DNA of 64,000 bases from Nicotiana tabacum (taxonomy: Eukaryota; Streptophyta; Magnoliopsida; Solanales; Solanaceae), in NCBI RefSeq assembly GCF_000715075.1, contig NC_134096.1:41179804-41243803 (forward strand). The letters run 5' to 3'. Within the stretch, counting starts at the first letter, position 1. Each line of letters starts with the position of its first letter. This document shows positions 1 to 8,059 of the stretch, piece by piece. Position numbers and translations under genes: made by a program. The notes below the pieces were generated by a model. That model saw nothing but the letters and a program-made list of their open reading frames with translations. It searched no databases and had not been told where the DNA came from.

Positions 1-985
1 TACCTTCTTCCTCCCGAACCAAGACTGTACTTATCGGAACTTCCGAAACCACCAAATAAATTAGCAATTGTTTAGCTTCCTTCAGTTTGGACATTAAAGG
101 AGGGCTAGACAAGTACTTCTTTAGGTCCTTCAATGCTTGCTGACATTTCAGAGTCCACACGAAAATATTTTTCTTTTCCAAGAGTGAAAAGAAATGATGG
201 CATTTCTCCGAAGACCTTGATATAAATCTACTAAGGGCCTCCAACCTGCCGGTCAACCTTTGCATTTCCTTCATACTTGTCAACTGATCAGGGATATCGT
301 TGATGGCTTTTATCTTGTCGGGATTTACTTCGATTCCTCTTTGACATACAAAATAACCAAGAAATTTTCCGAACCGAACTCTAAAGGTGCATTTTTCCGA
401 GTTGAGCTTCATGTTGTATTTTCTCAAAATGTCGAACATCTCTTGTCAATGAGTCAAATGACTTCCTATATTAAGAGACTTAACCAACATATCATCAATG
501 TAAACTTTCATAGTTTTACCAATTTGTTGTTCGAACATTTTATTAACGAGCCTTTCATAAGTGGCTTCGGCATTCTTAAGCCCGAAAGGCATCAAGTTAT
601 AGTAATGAGTGCCAAATTTGTGACGAATGAGGTTTTATGTTGTTCCTCCGGGTGCATCCTAATTTGATTATAACCGGAATACGCATCAAGAAAACTCATT
701 AACTCATGCCATGTCATAGCATCGATCATTTGGTCAATGTTCGGCAATGGGAAAGAATCTTTAGGGAATGCCTTATTCAAATCTTTATATTAATAAACGA
801 GAGGCGGATGCTCGACGAGTTGACACGTGAAAGTAAAGACAGGTAAGGTATGAGTCGGTAAATAGTTGGCGTCGGATACAAACATGTGACCGGTGCGGAA
901 TAAATTTTGAAGGCATTGGAACCGAGAACAAAAATTTGAAAGGAAGACATCGGTTGGAAAAGACAGCATTCAATGAGCAGCCGTT
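1..985 (-). pseudogene. Ty3/gypsy reverse transcriptase - RNase H fragment (Tat-like)
   Basis: Read on the minus strand from about 785 downwards, the translation shows a gypsy RT core: a KDSFPLPNIDQ block, then DAYSGYNQIRMHPEEQ, both typical of Ty3/gypsy RT. In shifted frames this is followed by the thumb/connection region and the start of RNase H, which runs off the window edge at position 1. Frameshifts and stops break it at several places (for example near 600 and 700). The stretch 790-985, upstream in the sense of the fragment, is not the usual RT N-terminus. It is shared with the inverted copy at 1536-2092, so both come from an already rearranged parent. The family is clear; the lineage (Tat-like) is inferred from the RT wording and the leader motif at 1378. 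Confidence 0.8.
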
Positions 986-1019
986 ACAAAGAATTTTTGT
1001 ATTAATGTTCAACCGTTAT

Positions 1020-1374
1020 GCAGCCATCAAGAGAAATTTTATTCATGTTAAAGAAGAGCTTGATTTGGGGATCTTGTCTCCCTGAATAAAGCTATAAATA
1101 GGAGAATTTGTATTCATTATTACCACAGGAAACATTTTGTATACCAAAAAGGAAAACAAGCTCTTATTCTAAATAATCTTCTTTACTTTGTTCTTCATAT
1201 TGTTCTTGTTATTGCTCTCGGAGAAGTTCAGCCCACAATCAGGCTTGTGTTTCCTTTTAATTTATTTTCATTAACTTATTATTATTATTGATTATTTTAT
1301 ATTCTTGGATCAAATTAATTCACATTCCTATAAATCACGTTATAAATTCAACTGTACCATTTTACGGGTAAACA
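1020..1374 (+). mobile_element. 3' part of a gypsy LTR (TATA box to CA end)
   Basis: A TATAAATA box at 1093-1100 is followed by a transcribed-looking leader and an AT-rich U5-like region that ends ...GGGTAAACA at 1374. The primer-binding-like motif starts four bases later. The 5' part of the LTR is not recognisable, because the inverted RT fragment ends just upstream. Assignment rests on the TATA box, the CA end and the adjacent primer-binding motif. Confidence 0.55.
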
Positions 1375-1377
1375 GTT

Positions 1378-1394
1378 TGGCGTCCACCGTGGGG
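1378..1394 (+). other. Gypsy primer-binding-site-like leader
   Basis: The motif TGGCGTCCACCGTGGGG lies just after the LTR end. The near-identical TGGCGCCCACCGTGGGG is a familiar leader of plant gypsy elements of Tat type. It orients the fragment on the plus strand. Confidence 0.5.
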
Positions 1395-1535
1395 CATAGA
1401 CAGTCGTGTTATTACTTTGATCCATTCATATGTTACTAACGTAGTTTGACACTCTTCTTTAGTAAAAGAAAAATCAGACAGCTAACGATGTGAACAATTC
1501 TTACAATGTTGGAACAAACAACGAGCATGATAGAT

Positions 1536-2092
1536 GTGTTCCGATGTCTTCCTTTCAAATATTTGTTCTCGGTTCCAATGCCTTCAAAACTTATTCAACA
1601 TCGGTCATATATTTATATCCGGTGCCAACTATTTGCTCATTCATATCTTACATGTCTTTACTTTCACGTGTCAACTCGTCGAGCATCCGCCTGTCGTTTA
1701 TCAATATAAAGATTTGAATAAGGCATGCTCTAAAGACTCTTTCCTGTTGCCGAACATTGACTAAATGATCGATGCTACGGCCAGGCATGAGTTAATGAGT
1801 TTTTTTTACGTGTATTCTGGGTATAATCAAATTAGGATGCACCCGGAGGATCAAGAAAAAACCTCGTTCATCACAAATATTGGCACTTATTGCAATAATA
1901 TGATGCATTTCGGGCTAAGAATACCGGAGCCACTTATCAAAAACTCGTTAGTAAAATGTTCGAATAGTAAATTGATAAAACTATAAAAATTTATGTTGAT
2001 GATATGCTGGTTTAGTCTCTTAATGCAGGAAGTCATTTGACTCATTTACAAGAGACGTTCGACATTTTGAGGAAATACAGTACTCAGCTCTA
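1536..2092 (+). pseudogene. Ty3/gypsy RT fragment, plus-strand copy
   Basis: The translation contains a short NKA..KDSF..LPNID block, then SGYNQIRMHPEDQEKTSF (about 1821-1873) and a degraded YVDDMLV-like palm motif near 1990-2015. Stop codons (for example at 1762-1764) and frameshifts show it is dead. It is the inverted partner of the fragment at 404-955 and lies about 140 bp after the LTR leader, so gag, protease and the RT N-terminus are missing. It is likely a non-autonomous deletion derivative. Confidence 0.75.
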
Positions 2093-2826
2093 ATACAAAA
2101 ATTACAAGCCCATTTCCCAGATTAGGATATCAAAGTTTCGATCCCTCTTACGTATTCAACCAAAGTTCATTTGGATGGTTATGGTTTCTGCGCATCAATT
2201 TGCAATCTTCCTTTTTAACCATATACGCACCCTCTTTGTGTTTTGACCCACCCCTTTTCATCACTAAGATGTCTTGGATAATCATGCCGAAATTCGGTAA
2301 CAACATACCTTGGATTTTTTTGCAACTTTAATTAAGATTTTTGGTATTGTCGTTCATACCTTTATATTAGTACTTCATTTTCATATCGCCTGCCAATTAT
2401 CAATCAACTTTACTAAAACACGATTTGCTAATCCACCCTCATGTTCGAAAAAACATTCACCCTCATGGAATTTTAATTTTTTTTAAAAAAATAAAAAAAA
2501 TAATAAATAAAAGCTAATCCTTCTTAGAACTTTAATTGAGATTTTCAGTGTTGTCGTTTTATTATCCTGCCGATTATCAATCAATTTTACTAAAATATGA
2601 TTTGCTAATTCACACTTGAGCTTTAACAAAAAATAAAATAATTGCACATTTTCTAAAGAGAAGACATGATCTTGTAAATAATTTCAACTACTCTTTGTAA
2701 TTCCGACATTCTCTGAAGATCAAAAAAAGCTAAAATAAGGGACAAGAAAAAACTACAAAAAGAATTTTAAAAAAAAAAAAAAAAAACCTTGTTTATTTCC
2801 TATGTTCTAACTCTAGATTTTCTTGT
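2093..2826. other. AT-rich intergenic DNA with a two-copy degenerate repeat
   Basis: No gene is seen. Segments at about 2325-2440 and 2520-2625 are diverged direct copies of each other; both contain an aacttta..gagattttt start and a ...tatcaatcaa.tttactaaaa core. Poly-A runs at 2485-2500 and 2768-2786 lie in the 3' flank of the minus-strand ZIP gene, where its 3' UTR and polyadenylation region would be. Confidence 0.5.
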
Positions 2827-4724
2827 TTAGGCCCACTTGGCCAAAAGTGACATACAACCAGCCCCTAGAAGAAGAAAAACGTTAGCTCCAATTTGAAGTT
2901 TTGGACTATCTTGCATTCTACTGCTCATAAAATCTGCTGCAAGGAGATCCACTAAAGCCATGTAAACCAAAATTCCAGCAGCAATAGAATTGAAAATGCC
3001 CTCAACCATGAGAGCTGTTGGACTGGTCTCACTATACACAGTTGATATTCCAAATCCAATTGCAATTCCCATTGGTGTTGTGAGGGAGAAGAAAATTGCC
3101 ATCATTGCTGTTTTTCTCAACTTGAATCTTGCCTGTTGATGCAATCAAATCAAAATAATTTAGCCAACAACTTATGATTCCAATTGATATCCCAAAAAGA
3201 ACTTATGCTTTAAAACTCCTTTTCTCTAAATGTCCTTGTTTATACACAATATCAAGAGTTTATAAAACTTATGAATTTATCCTTTTTTATAAATCCTGAT
3301 TTTCAGGTCAATTTACTCGCATCTCAGCTAATTCCACGAGAATTTATAAGTAAAATTTATCTTAAGAGCTCAAGATAGTATACCTCAGATATGCAACCTC
3401 CTAAACCAATGCCTTCAAAAAGTTGATGAAAAGTTAATGCCGCTACAAGGGGTTTAATTGTCTTGGGAGATTCTGAGGCACCCAAAGATATACCAATAAT
3501 CACCGAGTGGACCAAAATTCCCAATTCCAAAACCTGTTAAAAAAAAAAAAAAAAAAAAAAAAGATATGAGTGCTAACATTTCAGTCACAAAAAATTAAAA
3601 TAAGGCAAAAAACCAAATAAAATCTCTTTGTTCCGTTTATTTTTTTTTCCTTTGCCACTTTGATTACATATTCGCTTTGTACAACTTGTAACTTTATCTC
3701 CACTTCCAATTTATGTGTAAGTATCCACATCACGAGTGGAATGGAATAATACTTTAGGAACCGTTTCACATATCCAACACTACTTATTTTCTGTTAAAAA
3801 AATGTTTTGTATCTCAAATTAAAGAAAATACTAGCAAAACTTCGTCATTTTTTTATGCAATTATTTCTGTCAGTATTATTTTCTGATGCACATTTATCCC
3901 TGTCAATTTTGTTGGTTTCCACCCGATATTTTGTACCCCATTACATACCGGACTAGTCCTGATTGGGGCCCGTAAGTTCTATTAAAGGAAAAAAGCGCCC
4001 TATTAAAACTCTCGACGGTGAAAAAAGCCCGTCAATTAACTCTAATAGTGAGTAATGACTCACAAAAAATAGGGCATACGGGAATTAAGGGGCTTTTGAT
4101 GAATCTAGACATATATACCTGTGAGATAACTCGTCGACGAGATAAATCCAATTCAGAACCCTCTTCTAATGGCACAACCGAGCCATGAGCATGTCCATGA
4201 GTTGAATGAGTATGTACATGAACATGATTATTCTGATTAATCATACCACCCTCTTTTTCTTCATCACTATTCACAGGTTTCTGTCTCTTTAAATGAGATC
4301 TCCTAAAATAGCTCATAGCTACCAAATCCACCATCATTGTCCCAATTGCCGCAACCATTGCTATAAACCCCGCAAACGGGAAATCACCCCACGGCTTTTC
4401 AGGAAGGCAAGGGCTAGACAAGCTCTCGAATGCATCGGGCAATATGTGAACGAAACCCGTGGCGAGAATCACGCCCGCCGCGAAAGCTTTGACGAAGAAA
4501 AATATATTGTTTTCGGGGTGTAATGCCGGGAATATTTTGCCGAGAATTGGAATTGATATACCTATGGCGCCCGCTAGCAAGATAGAAGCAACGGCTACCA
4601 GTTTGTACTTTAACGCTTCCGTTTTGTTTCTGTCCTCAGAATCTTCATCGCACGTACATTCGGATGAAACTAAAACTGGGAACAAAAACAGAAGAAAAAG
4701 CGAAAAAGCAACCACTTTGTTCAT
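2827..4724 (-). CDS. ZIP1: ZIP-family zinc/iron transporter (ZIP1/IRT-like), three exons
   Basis: Exons on the minus strand are 4724-4119, 3533-3384 and 3132-2827, with GT-AG introns of 585 and 251 bp, both phase 0. They give an intact protein of 353 aa, the usual ZIP length. Residues 1-21 look like a signal peptide. A Cys/Asp-rich short N-terminus (ECTCDED) precedes three membrane spans. The cytosolic loop carries a His cluster at 167-180 ([14 protein letters not shown]), the metal-binding loop of plant ZIPs. Exon 2 carries span IV with [11 protein letters not shown] (His211) and span V with [12 protein letters not shown] (His238, Glu242), the metal-pathway signature. The protein ends LLAKWA, a ZIP C-terminal hallmark. 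Known family role: uptake of Zn2+, Fe2+ or Mn2+ across the plasma membrane. The wording is closer to Arabidopsis ZIP1 than to IRT1, but orthology is inferred. The start at 4724 is the first ATG before the signal peptide. Confidence 0.93.
3534..4118 (-). other. Intron 1 of the ZIP gene
   Basis: The intron opens with GTATAT at 4118 and closes with ACAG at 3537-3534. It includes a 22-base poly-A tract (3540-3562). It also holds a segment at about 3905-4060 that looks foreign, with phrases such as GATATTTTGTACCCC and TTGGGGCCCG, which I associate loosely with dispersed Solanaceae repeats. No open reading frame of interest was seen. Confidence 0.7.
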
Positions 4725-4783
4725 GGTTGTAGTACAAAGAGGTAGAGAAGTTTTGGTGGGGCTTTAGAAAAGATTTGTAAGGT

Positions 4784-4795
4784 TGTATATATAAT
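4784..4795 (-). promoter_or_regulatory. TATA box of the ZIP gene
   Basis: The minus strand reads TTATATATAC about 60-70 bp upstream of the ATG at 4724, a normal place for a plant TATA box with a short 5' leader. Confidence 0.6.
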
Positions 4796-4902
4796 GAAAA
4801 TAAAAAGTTGGGGTGGGGTAGAGGGGTAAAGATTGACCAAGAGACTGATGCTGAAAATAAGGGGGAAATGTTACTGAACTGTGCTAAGAAAATTGAGAAA
4901 AC

Positions 4903-4912
4903 ATGGCGACAT
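4903..4912 (-). promoter_or_regulatory. Zinc-deficiency response element-like site 1
   Basis: The minus strand reads ATGTCGCCAT, about 180 bp upstream of the ATG. The published consensus bound by bZIP19/bZIP23 factors is RTGTCGACAY, so nine of ten positions match and position 7 differs. Function is inferred from the match and the gene family. Confidence 0.4.
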
Positions 4913-4986
4913 CCAAAGCCATGCAGAAGAGAAAGTGTAAGGCTAAGAAGGAGAGTAGTGGACAATTGTCAATTCTAGTTGGGAAA

Positions 4987-4996
4987 ATGACGACAT
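4987..4996 (-). promoter_or_regulatory. Zinc-deficiency response element-like site 2
   Basis: The minus strand reads ATGTCGTCAT, about 265 bp upstream of the ATG. It matches RTGTCGACAY at nine of ten positions and deviates at the same position 7 as site 1, 84 bp away. Paired elements are known in Arabidopsis ZIP promoters. Confidence 0.4.
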
Positions 4997-5568
4997 AGTG
5001 AGTTATATATAAGTAAATAATGATGTGGGGTCTAACAACCGTAAAAGCTCTTAATTTGTGATTATCTATTTGTTGTGTAATTCACTTTTACTTGGACTAT
5101 AATTAATTTGTATACTCTTTAATGTTAAATTCTTCTTTATCGCTATGTAAAGCATGGTGTTATTTTACTACCTTTCATAATATGAAAAGGAAATTACATT
5201 TTACGTTTTACCTACTGAAAGCCATTTAATGATTACACCTGAATAAAATATATAGAGGATATCTTTGCAGAAGGTTGTGAAAAAATCCCTATAGTGATGC
5301 ATATTAATTGAAAGTTTTTCCTACTAAAAAAAGTAAGTCCAGTTTACCACTTTAACCTTTATTAAGTTTAGGAATACCGCTATAATCACCTCTTCAGTAA
5401 TTTTAAAGATGATCGATGACGTAAAAATTTCAAGGTGAGAGTATTTTGTCTATCATATAGCATGGCGTTGCTCTCGCGGTATGGAACTTAAGTTAAGTGT
5501 TTTAAAAGGTGTTTTTGGACAGAGGCATAGTAAAAATGTATGGCGAAGATCGAAAGAGACAAAAAAAA
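4997..5568. other. Upstream intergenic DNA
   Basis: AT-rich sequence with no coding signal. It is the distal promoter of the ZIP gene up to the MITE at 5579. I see no further clear regulatory motif. Confidence 0.4.
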
Positions 5569-5578
5569 AACTCGTGAA

Positions 5579-6034
5579 AATAGCACGAGCTAATCAGTTT
5601 TCGGACTGATAATTGAAAAATAGTCAGTGTTTGTAAAGCTATTAAAAATAGCCACTATTTTACTGTAACACGAAAATTTCTAGCATAATATACTGGAGAT
5701 TGGTGCACTTGTGTATGAACTTTCAGCATATTATGTTAGAACTCCAACACACGGAATATTCCAGCATACCCGGAGATTGGAGCACCTGTGTATGAACTTT
5801 TAACATATTATGCTGGAACAGTATATTATACTGGAACTTCAGTATATTATGCTGGAAGTCCAGTATATTATACTGAAACTCTAGTATATTATGCTGGAAT
5901 ATTTTCCGGATTTTGAATAGTGTTTTCGTTCAGATTTATCTTTACACGAAAAGTGACTAAATTATGATTACTTTTGAAACTGTAGCTATTTTTCAATTAT
6001 CACTTGTAAATCTGGTTATTTTTTAATTTCTCCC
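5579..6034. mobile_element. Mutator-like MITE with target-site duplication
   Basis: The stretch AAACTCGTGAA occurs just before (ending about 5578) and just after (about 6040-6050) the element, consistent with a 9-bp Mutator-type target duplication within it. The ends are degenerate terminal inverted repeats: GATAATTGAAAAATAG near 5608 on the left matches the reverse complement of CTATTTTTCAATTATC near 5985-6001 on the right. The interior (about 5680-5905) is an array of variants of AGTATATTATGCTGGAA in both orientations. No coding capacity. Confidence 0.65.
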
Positions 6035-6303
6035 AAAAAAAACTCGTGAAGTGTAACCCCATTGTTTAAGGCGTTAGGTGCTAGACAAGTTTTTATTTTG
6101 GAACGTAAGTCCAAAAAGGGGGAAATGCACAGTTATCCATTAATAAGACATGTATTTATTTTTAAGCCACTATTTAAAATGTCTTTATTCTTTAATCATT
6201 GCTTTAATAAACTTTACTCGCCCGGACAAAAATATCCTTCTGCTATAATTCGCTGAAACCTACGCGGATTGCAGAGAATTTCGCTCAAAACATCGCTCAA
6301 ATT

Positions 6304-6620
6304 AAGGACCAAGTGTCCTTAATTTTTGAACTTCCAACTCTAAGTTTAGGACCAATTGTCCTTAACTTATGAGCTTGTTACTGTAAGTTCAGGACTAGTT
6401 GTCCTTAATTTATGAGCTTGTTACTGTAAGTTCAGGACTAGTTGTCCTTAATTTACGAGCTTGTAAGTCTAAGTTAAGGACTACCTGTCCTTAGTTTTTG
6501 AGTTTGTAACTCTAAGTTTAGGACTACTTGTCCTTAATTTTTGAACTTGTAACTCTAAGTTCAAGATTACATATCCTTATTTTTTGAACTTGAAACTCTA
6601 AGTTCAGGACTAACCTGTGA
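6304..6620. repeat. 43-bp tandem repeat with internal palindrome, about 7 units
   Basis: Unit starts at 6371, 6414, 6457 and 6500 are exactly 43 bp apart, with more diverged units on each side. Each unit holds an imperfect inverted repeat of the form AAGTTCAGGACTA..TGTCCTTAATTT, so every unit could fold into a small hairpin around GGAC/GTCC. Confidence 0.85.
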
Positions 6621-6678
6621 ATTCAGTATAAATATTTAATACTTTTTGTATGTTTATAGAGTTGGATTTATTTTGTAG

Positions 6679-6867
6679 GATTTGTTGAACATGTTCTTCA
6701 GAGATGTATACAAGCCAATTCCAAATAAGTACAACTTGGTATTAGCTATGTTGCGGCGTCACCCAGAGAAGGTAAAAGTTGTTCACTACTGTACGGCGGG
6801 GTCAAAGCCATGGGGGTACACTGGCAAGGAAGAGAACATGGACAGAAAAGAGATAGAAGAAAGGGTA
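6679..6867 (+). pseudogene. GolS: Galactinol synthase exon fragment (GT8 family)
   Basis: The translation from 6679 has FFRDVYKPIP, YNLVLAMLRRHPE, VKVVHYCTAGSKPWGYTGK and EENMDR. These are the C-terminal blocks of plant galactinol synthase, which makes galactinol from UDP-galactose and myo-inositol. An intact-looking acceptor (TTTTGTAG, ending 6678) precedes the exon, so the fragment was taken from genomic DNA rather than cDNA. About six residues usually present between HPE and VKVV are missing, and similarity stops after the MDR..EIEE segment at a GT (6865). There is no start codon or upstream domain, so it is a broken exon, probably captured by the surrounding element. Confidence 0.85.
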
Positions 6868-7000
6868 ACACCGTCTTTTCGTATTAATTTTAATAGACTA
6901 GTGGCTACTTTTGCTCAGCATTAAAAATGCTGGATAAAAAATAAATACCACTTTAAAAAATGGCTATCCCACGCAATTTTTACTCCAAAATATCTCTCCG

Positions 7001-7371
7001 AATTAGAATTAAAATTTCTAAATAAATTATTAATTTAATATAAAAATCACAAAGGCCAGTTTGTTATTAAAAACTTAACGTCGGTTTTTTTTTAATTGTT
7101 AGTCCTAATTATTATTCTTTCTCTTCATCTTCTATGGGTATAGGAAAAAATGGTCATTAATTTGCAAACTAAAAAGCAAAAACGCATCACCATCTATCAC
7201 TTGCATAAGTTCGATTCTTTTAACTGTAGGTTCCTTTTTCACTTTTATTTATTTTAAGTTTTTTTTTACTATTTCAAGTTAGGTGACAAAATTCCTACTC
7301 AATTTTTTAAAAGTTTCATTAGGTTTTTTTTAGATGCATTAGTTTTTTGATCAATTGCTGATTCTGATTAG
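7001..7371. other. AT-rich intergenic DNA
   Basis: Poly-T-rich DNA without coding signals or recognisable repeats, between the Pack-MULE-like element and the 344-bp duplication. Confidence 0.4.
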
Positions 7372-8059
7372 CATCTTAAGAAGAAGCAATTCTGCAATTA
7401 TATACAGTTCCACCTATTTTGTATTTTTTAAAATTTTTATGATTTATGTGTAACTTTACCTTCTTTTAATATTATTTCTATTATATTATTTTTATTAAAT
7501 ATTTAAAACTAAAATTTTATGGTGCTTATACCCAGTACCTCAGAAGTTTATGTTTTGCCCGTACTAGATAAAATATCTCGCCCTATGTCTGTACCTTTTA
7601 ATACACTGCTTTAGCCTCACAAAACTTTTATCAAAATTGATGAAATTATATAAATTACATAAAAAATTGTATATATTCAAAGAAATCTGTACAAAAATCA
7701 AAGTATATACAGTTCCATCTTAAGAAGAAGCAATTCTGCAATTATATACAGTTCCACCTATTTTGTATTTTTTAAAATTTTTATGATTTATGTGTAACTT
7801 TACCTTCTTTTAATATTATTTCTATTATATTATTTTTATTAAATATTTAAAACTAAAATTTTATGGTGCTTATACCCAGTACCTCAGAAGTTTATGTTTT
7901 GCCCGTACTAGATAAAATATCTCGCCCTATGTCTGTACCTTTTAATACACTGCTTTAGCCTCACAAAACTTTTATCAAAATTGATGAAATTATATAAATT
8001 ACATAAAAAATTGTATAAATTCAAAGAAATCTGTACACAAATCAAAGTATATATTATTA
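7372..8059. repeat. 344-bp tandem duplication
   Basis: Copy 1 is 7372-7715 and copy 2 is 7716-8059, directly abutting. They begin CATCTTAAGAAGAAGCAATT and differ at only a handful of positions (for example TATATTCAAAG against TATAAATTCAAAG). The unit is non-coding. The near-identity means a recent local duplication or an assembly artefact. Confidence 0.9.

Larger units (their letters stand above)
404..2092. repeat. Inverted repeat of gypsy RT fragments (arms 404-955 and 1536-2092)
   Basis: The reverse complement of about 404-955 matches 1536-2092 almost end to end, by eye at roughly 80-88 percent with small indels. The arms are separated by about 580 bp that contain an LTR end and a primer-binding-like leader. 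Transcription through the locus would give a long imperfect hairpin. Confidence 0.7.
6115..7000. mobile_element. TIR-bounded element carrying a gene fragment (Pack-MULE-like)
   Basis: About 60 bp at the left (near 6124-6183, with GTATTTATTTTTAAGCCA) resemble the reverse complement of about 60 bp at the right (near 6920-6985), by eye about two thirds identical. Between them lie a leader, a 43-bp palindromic repeat array (6304-6620) and a galactinol synthase exon (6679-6867). The layout fits a non-autonomous DNA transposon that captured a gene piece. The exact ends and target duplication are not resolved. Confidence 0.4.

Noticed and set aside
6062..6256. 64-codon frame before the GolS fragment
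   Set aside because: It covers the left inverted end of the TIR element and shows no protein similarity that I can recognise.
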